The notes beneath the pieces were generated by a model. The model was not told where the DNA came from, did no database searches, and worked only from the letters and a program-made list of their open reading frames with translations. A program made the translations under genes and the position numbers. Positions 7,927-16,006 of a DNA stretch of 64,000 nt are shown here, one piece after another (positions within the stretch are counted from its first letter, which is position 1; each line of letters opens with the position of its first letter). Source of the DNA: M3007 sp031425155 (GTDB lineage: Bacteria > Bacteroidota > Bacteroidia > Chitinophagales > Saprospiraceae); assembly GCA_031425155.1 (NCBI GenBank), contig JANPIV010000036.1, forward strand, positions 1-64,000, in the 5' to 3' direction.

Positions 7927-9783
7927 ATGCGTTACTCTCTGCTTTCCCTTTTGCTGGTCGCTACGGTCAGCCTTTTTGCCCAAAACATTAATACTACTTT
8001 CGTTTCTACTTATACTTATCCGGGCCAGTCTTTGGCCAATATCTGGGGCTATGCGGCTGGCGGCCGAGAGTATGCACTGGTCGGAGCCTTCAATGGCCTG
8101 AGTATCGAAGATGTGACCAATCCAGGTGCTCCGGTGCATATTACGCAAATACCTGGTTCAAGCAGTAGTTGGCATGAGATAAAAACCTATTCCCACTATG
8201 CCTACGTTGTATCCGAAGGGGGCAGCGGTGTGCAGATCGTGGACCTCAATGGTCTGCCGGGCAGCAACCTGACTTATCACAGTTACTTCGGCGACGGGGC
8301 GATCAATGGCCTGATGACGCGGGCCCATGCCCTGCATATTGATGAAACCAAAGGCTATTTGTACGTGTATGGTAGCCAGCAGTTTGATGGGAAACCCCTG
8401 GTTTTCAACCTCAATATTGACCCGTATAACCCTGTGTATGTCAATTATGTGGATTTCATTGGCTATGCCCACGACGGTTATGTAAACAATGACCGGCTGT
8501 ACAGCGGCCATATTTACGCAGGTATGTTCTCTGTAGTGGATATGACCAACAAGAACAGCCCGGTACTGCTCGGTTCCCAATCTACGCCGGGGGCATATAC
8601 CCATAATACCTGGCCTTCCGGTAATACGCTGTTTACCACCGATGAAATACCGGGTTCTTCCCTGAGTGCTTACGACATCAGCAATCTGAATAATATTACC
8701 CTGCTGGATAAAATACAAAGCAATCCGGGCTCCGGTTCCATTGTTCATAACACCTACATTCTCAACGACTTCGCTATTAGTTCCTGGTATAGAGACGGAT
8801 TTACGATCACCGATGTGTCGCGCCCGGACAATATGGTGCAGGTAGGCAACTACGATACCTATTCAGCCGGTGCAGGTGCCGGCTTTGACGGTTGCTGGGG
8901 GGTGTATCCTTATCTGCCATCCGGCAATATTCTTTTGTCGAATATCAACGGCGAAATGTGGATCGTCAGGGCTAATTACGTACGTGGCTGTTACGTGGAA
9001 GGCACGATCACCAGCGCAGCTACTGGAAACCCGCTCAACGGGGTAAGAGTGGAGTTGCTGACCACCAGCACCACCGAAAACAGTAATGCCAGTGGGATAT
9101 ACAAAATGGGACAGCTACAAAGCGGCCCTTACACAGCCAGGATCAGTAAAAGTGGCTATATTACTCAAGATGTCCCCGTTACCCTCACCAATGGCCTGGT
9201 CACCGTCCTGAATGCCGCCTTACAAGTAGCCTCCTTACCGGTAGAACTGGTTCGTTTTCAGGCCCGCGCCGAAGGCAAAAGCGCGCTGCTGACCTGGGAA
9301 ACGGCCAGCGAGAAGAATAATGCCGGTTTTGAGGTGCAGCAAAGCGAGAACGGACATGACTGGACACCCGTCGGCTTTGTGCCGTCCCGTCTGAATAGCA
9401 CAGCGGCAAATTCGTACTCTTTTTCCGTCCATGATCTATGGCCGGGTGCGCATTATTTCCGGCTGCGCCAAACGGATCTGGATGGCAGCGATGCCTTGTC
9501 GGAGCAGCGTTCCGTGCAGATCAAAGGCGGTGGTCTGCGGGCCGAGTTACTGCCTAATCTGGTGCGCGATCAGTGTCGTTTGCACCTTGCCGCAGAGGAA
9601 TCTACCCCTGTGCAAATAGAAGTTTATTACGCTGATGCCCGCCCCACGGGTTTGCACTGGGCTTTTAATTTGGAGCAGGAAATGGAACTGCCGCTTGCGG
9701 TGGATGGATTGCCCACGGGTACTTATCTGGTAGTAGTGCAAACCGAGCGTGGACGGACGACACTGCGAATGGTGAAGAACTAG
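7927..9783 (+). CDS. Choice-of-anchor B / LVIVD propeller protein with T9SS sorting domain
   Basis: A 618-residue surface protein. Signal peptide 1-19 (ending VSLFAQ). Residues about 25-350 form repeated beta-propeller blades of the LVIVD/choice-of-anchor B type (YALVGAFNGLSIEDV; YAYVVSEGGSGVQIVDL; LYSGHIYAGMFSVVDM). Residues about 354-435 are a carboxypeptidase-regulatory-like fold (VEGTITSAATGNPLNGV, then GYITQDVPV). A T9SS-cargo module follows (LTWETASEKNNAGFEV), and a sorting domain ends TLRMVKN. The family has no established enzymatic function and is probably a surface binding or scaffold protein. It is convergent with the FAD oxidase, with only 20 bases between the stops. Confidence 0.85.
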   Translation: MRYSLLSLLLVATVSLFAQNINTTFVSTYTYPGQSLANIWGYAAGGREYALVGAFNGLSIEDVTNPGAPVHITQIPGSSSSWHEIKTYSHYAYVVSEGGSGVQIVDLNGLPGSNLTYHSYFGDGAINGLMTRAHALHIDETKGYLYVYGSQQFDGKPLVFNLNIDPYNPVYVNYVDFIGYAHDGYVNNDRLYSGHIYAGMFSVVDMTNKNSPVLLGSQSTPGAYTHNTWPSGNTLFTTDEIPGSSLSAYDISNLNNITLLDKIQSNPGSGSIVHNTYILNDFAISSWYRDGFTITDVSRPDNMVQVGNYDTYSAGAGAGFDGCWGVYPYLPSGNILLSNINGEMWIVRANYVRGCYVEGTITSAATGNPLNGVRVELLTTSTTENSNASGIYKMGQLQSGPYTARISKSGYITQDVPVTLTNGLVTVLNAALQVASLPVELVRFQARAEGKSALLTWETASEKNNAGFEVQQSENGHDWTPVGFVPSRLNSTAANSYSFSVHDLWPGAHYFRLRQTDLDGSDALSEQRSVQIKGGGLRAELLPNLVRDQCRLHLAAEESTPVQIEVYYADARPTGLHWAFNLEQEMELPLAVDGLPTGTYLVVVQTERGRTTLRMVKN

Positions 9784-9803
9784 AGTTTAATGTCCATAAA
9801 ACC

Positions 9804-11147
9804 TCAAATGGCCGGTCGGCTATGCCATTCATTAAATAGCCCCGCCGGATCGCGTTGTGCCCGCACCGTATCTAATTTTTGCAGATTTTTATCGGCCACA
9901 AAACGTGCCGCGCGGTGGTCCAGGTTTTCGTCGGCCAGCTGAATACCGCTCGATAAATGCGCCATTTTTTGCATCCAGTCTCCTGCCCAGGGGCCATATT
10001 TCGCCGTGTCATTTGGCGATTTCCAGGCCCCATACAGCGCGATGTAAATTTTCTCTTCCATCGAAAACGCCATGTCCGGGCGTTGGGTGGGTGGCTGCCA
10101 ATTGAGCCATAAAATATGCGCTGGCGGCGGCGGCAGTGTTTTGACCATATTTTTTAAATAAGGCACCAGATCGTCAATCGCCGCATCGGTCCACATATTA
10201 TCCACGCCCCAGCAATGATTGGAAGGGTAGTGCGTCATCGCGAAATTGTACATCAGATTCATGCCGCAGGGAATGAATGGCGTACGCAGAAAAGCCTTCT
10301 TTTTGACCGGACTCTGCTGCATAAAAGTCATTGCTTCGTGCAGTTCGTCTTTGGAATCAGCAAAAATCGGGGCGAATGCTTCAATGCCGGGACCAAAAAG
10401 ACTCACGGTACGCTGACTCATAATCATCTGGAATTCAACGCTTTTTGGCACAGATGGCCCGACTTCCGCCGCCCAATACAGCACATCTTCCAGGTGGGAC
10501 ATCCGAAAAACGTGCATGACCGAACCGCTGTAGCGCGGACGCGGATATAAGCGCAGGTGGAAACGCAAGACCACGCCGAAAAAACCGCCTCCCGAACCCC
10601 GCGCCGACCAGTACAAATCGGCGTTTTCGGTGGGGCTGGCGTGGATCAATTCTCCATCCGCCGTCACGAGGTCGAGCCCGATTACGCTTTCGCAGGCCAT
10701 GCCGAGTTTGCGCCCGTGCCAGCCAAAACCGCCTTGCAGCAGATAACCGCCGATGCACACGCCCTTGCAGTGGCCCGCCGGGAAAAACAAATCCTGTTTC
10801 CACAGGGCTGCCAGGAGTATGCTGCCTCCCACTCCGGGGCCAGCCGTGGCCACCATGCGGTCGCGTTCCACCTGGAATTGATTGAACTGCGACATATCGA
10901 GCAGCACACTGCCCGGCCGGAGGTGATTGGCCGACCAACTATGTCCGCCGGAGCAAATACTAACCTTCATGCCCTGCGCTTTCGCGAAGCGTACCGTGGC
11001 TATTACGTCGTCGGTGTTTTGGGCTTGCACGTACATTTCAGGTCGTCGGTCGGTGGCGCGTTGGTTGAACAGGGTGCCCAGAACGGCTTGCTCGAAACCG
11101 ATGTCGTTTTTGTGCAGTACGCGGCCCTTTATGCTTAACTGATTCAT
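9804..11147 (-). CDS. FAD-linked oxidase, berberine-bridge (BBE) type
   Basis: A 447-residue FAD-dependent oxidoreductase of the PCMH/BBE family. The start at 11147 (MNQLSIKGRV) lies two bases past the upstream gene's stop; a longer frame back to 11225 only overlaps that gene. The FAD domain has SGGHSW with H69 and a GHCKGV site with C127, the pair that tethers FAD bicovalently in berberine-bridge and GOOX enzymes. GGYLLQGGFGW follows. The C-terminal end (LFNEW) resembles the BBE domain tail but is shorter than usual. Members oxidise sugars, alcohols or phenolic and alkaloid-like substrates with O2. It is cotranscribed with the PhlG-like hydrolase, which suggests an aromatic or polyketide-like substrate. 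That is an inference. Confidence 0.87.
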   Translation of the reverse strand: MNQLSIKGRVLHKNDIGFEQAVLGTLFNQRATDRRPEMYVQAQNTDDVIATVRFAKAQGMKVSICSGGHSWSANHLRPGSVLLDMSQFNQFQVERDRMVATAGPGVGGSILLAALWKQDLFFPAGHCKGVCIGGYLLQGGFGWHGRKLGMACESVIGLDLVTADGELIHASPTENADLYWSARGSGGGFFGVVLRFHLRLYPRPRYSGSVMHVFRMSHLEDVLYWAAEVGPSVPKSVEFQMIMSQRTVSLFGPGIEAFAPIFADSKDELHEAMTFMQQSPVKKKAFLRTPFIPCGMNLMYNFAMTHYPSNHCWGVDNMWTDAAIDDLVPYLKNMVKTLPPPPAHILWLNWQPPTQRPDMAFSMEEKIYIALYGAWKSPNDTAKYGPWAGDWMQKMAHLSSGIQLADENLDHRAARFVADKNLQKLDTVRAQRDPAGLFNEWHSRPAI

Positions 11148-11149
11148 TT

Positions 11150-11977
11150 TTAAGCGTTTTTGATTTGAAATTCTGAAAAAATAGCGGGCAGAAAAGCCGC
11201 CAGATGGTTCATTTCTTCGGCACAATGGGCCAAAACATCACGCCCTTGTTGCGCCGGAATCGGATGGACTTTACGCAGTATTTTGGAAAGAAAAGCGGCT
11301 GCCCCGCTGGTACTGCGCAGTTGAATATGCTCACCACCGAGCCAGAAGCGGGAGCGCATTTCCGCCCCGTCCGCCGTGGCGCGTATTTGGTGAACCAGCC
11401 AGCCCACCTCCAGCGGGAAATGCGTGTAACCCAGTCGCGCACAGATGACCACCTCCTGCGTTTGGTCGGCCAGTTTTTGCGGGTCGAAGCCCAGTTCGAC
11501 GGGCGGAATGAAGCGGATATTGGCCTTTTCCAGGCTTTTGCCGATGTATTCTTCGATCACGGAGGTGCGGCCCACGTAGGCCTGGCGGTCGTCACCATCC
11601 TGCCAGCGGGCGGAAAGATGGGCCTTCGGATGCCATAATTTGTAGCGATTGTCGCGGCAGCCATGCCAGCCAAACCACCAATCCCACATGTTGGGCACTA
11701 CGCCGGGCATTTTGGTCAGGATGGCGACCCGTATGGAGCCATCGGGTTCCATCGCAAAACCCGTTTCGAGCGGCGCGTAACCGGGATGGAGCAGGTCGGG
11801 GGCTTTTTCCAGCGCGGGCAAATGACCAGCGGGAAAGGGCGATTTTTCAAGGGCCTCTCGCACGGATGTCGGCACGGGGGCGATTTTTTCGTCGTAATAT
11901 TTGGAATAGGCCTCACTGAAATCGGCCTGCCGATAGCCGAGGTAGTGCGCTGTTTTTTTGCCGGATGAATGGCTCAT
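11150..11977 (-). CDS. PhlG-like (diacetylphloroglucinol/phloretin hydrolase family) metal-dependent C-C hydrolase
   Basis: A 275-residue soluble protein that resembles the DAPG hydrolase family, which cleaves the C-C bond between an acyl group and a phenolic ring using zinc. Visible signatures are MWDWWFGWHG (97-106), YKLWHPKAH (112-120) and HCAEEMNH (251-258). The H251-x3-E255 spacing mirrors the zinc ligands recalled for PhlG (H270/E274), and H116 or H120 is the likely N-terminal ligand. Length is close to PhlG (about 290). It lies between the TetR gene and an FAD oxidase on one strand, which suggests an inducible pathway that breaks down or detoxifies an acylated phenolic. No phlACBD biosynthesis genes are present. 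The substrate is unknown. Confidence 0.75.
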   Translation of the reverse strand: MSHSSGKKTAHYLGYRQADFSEAYSKYYDEKIAPVPTSVREALEKSPFPAGHLPALEKAPDLLHPGYAPLETGFAMEPDGSIRVAILTKMPGVVPNMWDWWFGWHGCRDNRYKLWHPKAHLSARWQDGDDRQAYVGRTSVIEEYIGKSLEKANIRFIPPVELGFDPQKLADQTQEVVICARLGYTHFPLEVGWLVHQIRATADGAEMRSRFWLGGEHIQLRSTSGAAAFLSKILRKVHPIPAQQGRDVLAHCAEEMNHLAAFLPAIFSEFQIKNA

Positions 11978-11993
11978 TTTGAAAAATTTACTT

Positions 11994-12008
11994 TTTTGTC
12001 AGACAAAA
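11994..12008. promoter_or_regulatory. Palindromic operator, probably for the TetR regulator
   Basis: TTTTGTC-A-GACAAAA is a perfect 7-1-7 inverted repeat lying 17-31 bases upstream of the hydrolase start codon. Its position overlaps where RNA polymerase would bind or begin. The TetR gene is the next gene upstream on the same strand, which makes it the likely binder. Confidence 0.6.
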
Positions 12009-12024
12009 TTGTTTATCATAAATC

Positions 12025-12054
12025 AAAAAAATTGACCGTTTTATAGGTCAATTT
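12025..12054 (-). terminator. Intrinsic terminator after the TetR gene
   Basis: On the minus strand AAATTGACC, an 8-base loop and GGTCAATTT form a 9-bp stem that runs straight into a T-run (7 T). This would separate TetR transcription from the hydrolase-oxidase pair and leave the latter with its own promoter next to the operator. Confidence 0.65.
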
Positions 12055-12072
12055 GGAAAGGAAAAAGGTAAT

Positions 12073-12684
12073 TCAGGGCCTTATTCCTTTTAAAATAAAG
12101 GCCAGGTTTTTGGCCCGCCGCTCCCGCAGGAAGGTTTTCATGGCCGTTTCGTCGCGCTTTTCCTTCGCCGCGATGTAGGGTGCCGCCAAGTAGGGCAGGG
12201 CACAGATCGCGTAAATATTCAGGATCACATCTTCGCCGGTGAGTGCCGGATCGGCCTGCCCGTTTTTCTGGGCCTCCTTCAGTAAATTGTCCAGTATGGC
12301 GGGCAAATTATCCTCCGCGCCACCCGGCAGGAACAGCAGTACTTCTGGCGATTCATTCAGAATATTAACCAGAAAACTGGGTAGATCCGGCTTTTCTTCC
12401 AGCACATCGGAGAGCACTTCGATCAGGATTTCGATCACTTTTTGCAGGTCTTCGTGCTTGCCCATCAGACGGGTCAGATGACTGACCACGGTCCCGAAAG
12501 TGGCACCTACCACCTCCTGAAACAGTTCTTCTTTGGTACTAAAATAATAATGCAGCATCGTGCGGCTGATGCCCGCTTCGGCAGCAATCAGTGTGGTGCG
12601 CGTGCCTTTGAAGCCGTGGCGATGGAAGACTTTCTCCGCCGCCGCGAGTATTTTTTGCTTGGAATCGTGGTCTATCTTTGGCAT
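12073..12684 (-). CDS. TetR/AcrR-family transcriptional regulator
   Basis: A 203-residue one-component repressor. The start at 12684 (MPKIDHDSKQ) puts the DNA-binding domain at residues 8-55 as is usual; the longer frame to 12753 adds an AT-rich leader. The HTH shows ILAAAEKVFHRHGFKGT, then IAAEAGISRTMLHYYFSTKEEL, the canonical TetR pattern. The rest is an all-helical ligand-binding and dimer domain whose ligand cannot be inferred. It probably represses the downstream hydrolase and oxidase through the palindrome at 11994-12008. Confidence 0.9.
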   Translation of the reverse strand: MPKIDHDSKQKILAAAEKVFHRHGFKGTRTTLIAAEAGISRTMLHYYFSTKEELFQEVVGATFGTVVSHLTRLMGKHEDLQKVIEILIEVLSDVLEEKPDLPSFLVNILNESPEVLLFLPGGAEDNLPAILDNLLKEAQKNGQADPALTGEDVILNIYAICALPYLAAPYIAAKEKRDETAMKTFLRERRAKNLAFILKGIRP

Positions 12685-12947
12685 GAACAAAATTGTCGAA
12701 CAAAAGTGTTGGTAGTATTTGAACCTGCCAAATTTTAAGGGAAGTTTTTTCAAAAAAAATGTCTTGTATGCGGTGTGCGCCCGGCATGTCGCGTGGAAAT
12801 GCCTGGTTATCAGCCATTTCGTACAGTCTTTCTGACTATTTGCACTTTCCTACTTCCCCCACATCATCATGTGGTAAACGCCCTTATGTCTTGCCCCGAC
12901 CTTTGTGTCATTATCTGATTCAACTTCATCATTAAAATCATTTCAAC

Positions 12948-13775
12948 ATGAAAAACACTCTTTTCTCCCTGCTGCTGGCCTTGCTTGTTGGCCATGCCAC
13001 GACTGCTTTCGCTCAAACGGCCACCGTCAGCGACACTACTTATTACAGCGTGTATTCCTACATTAAAGTGGCCCCGGCGATGCGCGACGATTACCTGAAA
13101 CTGGAAAAAGCCTTCAAAAAAATCCATGCGGCCAAAAAGAAAGCCGGTGAAATGGAAAACTGGTCACTGGCGGCGGTCATGTCGCCTTCTGGTGCCAACT
13201 GCGCATACAACTATGTGGCCCGCAACGGTTTACGCGGAAACAAACAACTCGCCTACTATTACGAAGGCAATTATATGCCCAAGAACTGGCAGTCGCTGCT
13301 GACCCCCGCCGAAGTGGCATTGGTCAACCGCACCGACGAAATCAGGACGATTGTGAAAACCGAAGTCTGGTCGGCGGCAGGGGCCGAAATCTTTGCGGAT
13401 GGCTGGGAGAAAACCACCAAAATTGCCGTCTGGAACTACTTTTCTTCGCCTGCCGGAAAAACCCGCGCCGACCACATCAAAATGGAAAATGACATCTGGA
13501 AACCCATCCACGCCGCCCGCGTAAAAGACGGCACCATGATGGGTTGGGTGCTGCTGGGTCTCGAACTGCCTTTCGGGGCGAACCAACCTTACAATATGGC
13601 CACTATTGATCTGTACACCGACATGAGTCAGTATTTGGCCCCCTGGTTTGAGCCTTATTTTAAAAAGATCCACCCCGGTCAGGAAATACCCGAACTGATG
13701 AAACAGACCAACGCCGCTACGACACTGGTAAAAGGAGAAGTGCGGATGATTATTGACCGACTGGATTGGAAGTAA
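12948..13775 (+). CDS. Secreted protein with two dimeric alpha/beta-barrel-like repeats, unknown function
   Basis: A 275-residue protein with a signal peptide (MKNTLFSLLLALLVGHATTA, then FAQ). Two halves share a pattern. Residues about 33-90 read YSYIKVAPAMRDDYLKLEK, then IHAAKKKAGEMENWSLAAV and GANCAYNYVA. Residues about 165-225 read NYFSSPAGKTRADHIKMEN, then IHAARVKDGTMMGWVLLGL and GANQPYNMAT. Each looks like a ferredoxin-fold (ABM/dimeric alpha-beta barrel) unit, so the protein may be an intramolecular dimer. Such folds bind small molecules or act as oxygenases, but no catalytic residues are evident. It has its own gap upstream; GACCTTTG at 12898-12905 is a weak -7-like sequence. Confidence 0.65.
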   Translation: MKNTLFSLLLALLVGHATTAFAQTATVSDTTYYSVYSYIKVAPAMRDDYLKLEKAFKKIHAAKKKAGEMENWSLAAVMSPSGANCAYNYVARNGLRGNKQLAYYYEGNYMPKNWQSLLTPAEVALVNRTDEIRTIVKTEVWSAAGAEIFADGWEKTTKIAVWNYFSSPAGKTRADHIKMENDIWKPIHAARVKDGTMMGWVLLGLELPFGANQPYNMATIDLYTDMSQYLAPWFEPYFKKIHPGQEIPELMKQTNAATTLVKGEVRMIIDRLDWK

Positions 13776-13784
13776 ATATTGTGG

Positions 13785-13818
13785 ACTGGGCTGTGATGGA
13801 TGCTGCTCGCAGCCCAGT
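13785..13818. terminator. Hairpin after the alpha/beta-barrel gene
   Basis: A 9-bp perfect stem (ACTGGGCTG at 13785-13793 with CAGCCCAGT at 13810-13818) and a 16-base loop, ten bases after the stop. No T-run follows, so termination would be weak. Confidence 0.4.
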
Positions 13819-13866
13819 TACAAATGCCTCTTCTCTCAAAATTTTCACACAAAAAAACACCAACGC

Positions 13867-14391
13867 ATGAAACTCGCCTCTTCCCTCCTTTTCGCGTGTA
13901 TGAGCATCGCCTTACTGCTAGATAGTTGCCTGGCCAAACCGCAAGTAGTCGTTGCCAGCAGCACCATACCCGATACTTTACAAGTTAGTGCCAACGAAAA
14001 ACTGGCTTTCAAACTGAATGCCGTAGGTTATCAATTGTATAAATACGAAAAAAGTGGCTGGGTACACAAAGGCCCCTCCGCAGACCTGTACGATATGCAG
14101 GGTAAAAAGATCGGTACCCATTTCGGTGGACCAACCTGGAAGGCCGCGCTGCCCAACGATACCAGTCTGGTGGTGGGTAAACCCAAAGTCGTCATTCCTG
14201 CGACCAGTCCCGATGCAATTACGTGGATACTCCTAGATGCCGCGCCGCAGGGTACCGGCATGTTTGGGATGGTCAATGCTATCCAACGCCTCGAAACTAT
14301 TGGCGGTAAAACGCCGAATGTGGCCGGATTAGAGAACGAAGAAAAAAGAATTCCTTATGCGGCAGTGTATTACTTTTACGTACCCAAATAG
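13867..14391 (+). CDS. DUF3455-family secreted protein
   Basis: A 174-residue protein. The start at 13867 gives an N-terminal signal (MKLASSLLFACMSIALLLDS) followed by Cys21. LLDSC is a poor lipobox because of the Asp, so lipoprotein status is uncertain. The core has the DUF3455 pattern: a VSANEKLAFKLNAVGYQLYK strand, WVHKGPSADLYD, GKKIGTHFGGPTW, ITWILLDA, IQRLETIGGKTP and a C-terminal YYFYVPK. Function of the family is not established. The response regulator start lies 21 bases downstream, so the two are probably cotranscribed. Confidence 0.8.
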   Translation: MKLASSLLFACMSIALLLDSCLAKPQVVVASSTIPDTLQVSANEKLAFKLNAVGYQLYKYEKSGWVHKGPSADLYDMQGKKIGTHFGGPTWKAALPNDTSLVVGKPKVVIPATSPDAITWILLDAAPQGTGMFGMVNAIQRLETIGGKTPNVAGLENEEKRIPYAAVYYFYVPK

Positions 14392-14411
14392 GGCATTTGC
14401 CTCCCGTTTTT

Positions 14412-15053
14412 ATGGAAAATATTCATCTTGCCATCATCGAAGACGACACCGTCATTCGGGAAAGCCTCGAAACCTATTTGGGTGCGCATCCGGCCCTCCA
14501 ATTCAGCATCGTGGCTGGCAGCGTCGAGGATTTTCTGGAAAAAGCCGCTCTGCCCGCCCGGCTCCCCAAAACCGATCTTTTGCTGCTGGATATTGGCTTG
14601 CCGGGTATGTCGGGCATCGAAGGCATCCGGCATATTCGCCAAAAATTCCCGGATATGGACATCGTGATGCTCACCACCTTCGAGGAGGATGACATGATCT
14701 TCAAATCGCTGTGTTCGGGGGCCTGTTCCTACATTTCCAAACGTACCCCGCTGCCCACCATTCAGGAGGCCATTTTCACGATCCATCGCGGCGGTTCCTT
14801 TATGTCGCCGTCTATTGCGCGGAAAGTAGTGCAGCATTTTATGCCCAAAAAACGCCAGGACGATGACCTGCTTTCGCCGCGCCAACAACAGATTGTCGAG
14901 GGTTTGGTAGATGGACTGAGTTACAAACTCATCGCCGACAAACTGAGTATTTCTATTGATACGGTGCGCGATCACATCAAGAATATCTACCGGATATTGG
15001 AAGTGAACAGCAAGGCAGAGGTGATTCGGAAGGCGTTGTTGGGAGGAATTTGA
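14412..15053 (+). CDS. NarL/LuxR-type response regulator
   Basis: A 213-residue cytoplasmic regulator. The start at 14412 (MENIHLAIIEDD) is preferred over a TTG five codons earlier. The receiver domain (1-125) has the acidic pair E10-D11-D12, phospho-acceptor D60 in LLLLDIGLPGMSG, T/S and K switch residues (MLTTFEE; SYISKRT). The LuxR HTH is at about 148-210 (LSPRQQQIVEGLVDGLSYKL, then IADKLSISIDTVRDHIKNIY). The likely partner is the HisKA_3 kinase at 16007, one gene downstream, because HisKA_3 kinases pair with NarL-type regulators. Targets are unknown. Confidence 0.92.
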   Translation: MENIHLAIIEDDTVIRESLETYLGAHPALQFSIVAGSVEDFLEKAALPARLPKTDLLLLDIGLPGMSGIEGIRHIRQKFPDMDIVMLTTFEEDDMIFKSLCSGACSYISKRTPLPTIQEAIFTIHRGGSFMSPSIARKVVQHFMPKKRQDDDLLSPRQQQIVEGLVDGLSYKLIADKLSISIDTVRDHIKNIYRILEVNSKAEVIRKALLGGI

Positions 15054-15079
15054 AATTAACCTGTGCTTTCCGAATCTTT

Positions 15080-15175
15080 TGTCATTCAGAGCGTAGCGAT
15101 GAATCTGAGGCTTGTAAAGCCTGTTTTTACTAGAATTTTTAAATACCCAGATTCATCGCTACGCTCTGAATGACA
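15080..15175. repeat. 28-base perfect inverted repeat of the REP-like intergenic type
   Basis: Arms at 15080-15107 and 15148-15175 are perfect inverted copies (they begin TGTCATTCAGAGCGTAGCG), separated by 40 bases. The arm resembles a motif seen in many Bacteroidota intergenic regions (CATTCTGAGCGAAGCGAAG-like). It lies between the response regulator and the next gene and could act as a terminator or a mobile palindrome. Confidence 0.75.
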
Positions 15176-15244
15176 CAACATTAGTGGGACTGTTATGGCA
15201 TCAGTGCAATAAGTCTAATTCTAAAACGAAAAATACAACCAGTC

Positions 15245-15865
15245 ATGGTCACCATTCGCAGACAACTCACCCTGAAAGAAGCCCTTGGCACCAAAGTCCC
15301 CAACTTTGTGCCCGCCACGCCCATCGCGACTTTTACCACAGATGAACTCAACGTGCTGCTGGGCGGCACTACACCTGTCCCCGAGGGCATCCGCTTCCAC
15401 TTTGAAAAAGCCGCAGATAATACCACCGTTGGGCTGATTGCGGTCAGTCTGGGCGTGCGTTTGGTGGATAGTCCGGCGGGCGGCACCACCGTGGCCAACA
15501 TCGAAATGACCTCCGCCACTAAGAAATACCTATGGCACGGCACGCAACAGAGACAACTGACCGTCGAGGAATACCACACCCAGTTTCCGGGTCAGGCAAC
15601 CAAAGGCGCAGTCGGGCGGGACGGTATTTCCAATGCCTGCGTCTTTTTCAGCGGCAACGATCTCCGAGAGATCAGAGCTCAAACGGGCGTGGTGGAAATA
15701 GCCTTTTTCCGGAATACGATCAGCCGAAAGTTTGACCCGGCATTGGTAGAAGAAAACTTCGATACGCTGGTGGCCATTGGGCGAAATAGTGCGGGTGCCA
15801 CAGTAGGCCTGCAGATCCAGAGCGAATTGCCCTGCCCGCCCCACTGTGGGGATGATTATCCGTAA
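15245..15865 (+). CDS. Hypothetical protein of 206 residues
   Basis: A 206-residue protein with no signal peptide or membrane segment, so probably cytoplasmic. The sequence alternates short beta-strand and loop stretches (GIRFHFEKAADN; TVGLIAVSLGVRLVD; VVEIAFFRNTIS) and ends in a Cys/His-containing tail (PCPPHCGDDYP). I recognise no family. It lies between the response regulator and its probable kinase, but is separated from both by palindromic repeats (15080 and 15872). A role in the two-component pathway is therefore only suggested by position. Confidence 0.65.
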   Translation: MVTIRRQLTLKEALGTKVPNFVPATPIATFTTDELNVLLGGTTPVPEGIRFHFEKAADNTTVGLIAVSLGVRLVDSPAGGTTVANIEMTSATKKYLWHGTQQRQLTVEEYHTQFPGQATKGAVGRDGISNACVFFSGNDLREIRAQTGVVEIAFFRNTISRKFDPALVEENFDTLVAIGRNSAGATVGLQIQSELPCPPHCGDDYP

Positions 15866-15871
15866 GTAGTT

Positions 15872-15957
15872 TTGAAGATGCGAGTATTTGAGTATTCGAT
15901 CAAAACACTTGATCATCACGTAATTGATCGAATACTCGCATCCTCCAATACTCAAAT
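15872..15957. repeat. Dispersed palindromic repeat, copy A
   Basis: The left arm contains GAGTATTCGATCAA and the right arm TTGATCGAATACTC, around a core AAACACTTGATCATCACG. The same layout recurs at 40737, 60672 and 63226. It follows the stop at 15865 by six bases and lies just before the histidine kinase, where it creates a false N-terminal extension of that reading frame. Confidence 0.75.
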
Positions 15958-16006
15958 AGACTTGATTTACCATGTACTGATGTTGTCCATAAAAAAACCT
16001 TCCTGT

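Noticed and set aside
9804..12684. A diacetylphloroglucinol biosynthesis cluster
   Set aside because: Only a PhlG-like hydrolase is present; no PhlD-type polyketide synthase or PhlACB acyltransferase genes are nearby.
15872..16006. N-terminal extension of the histidine kinase
   Set aside because: The residues are encoded by an intergenic palindromic repeat found elsewhere, and a good signal peptide begins at 16007.
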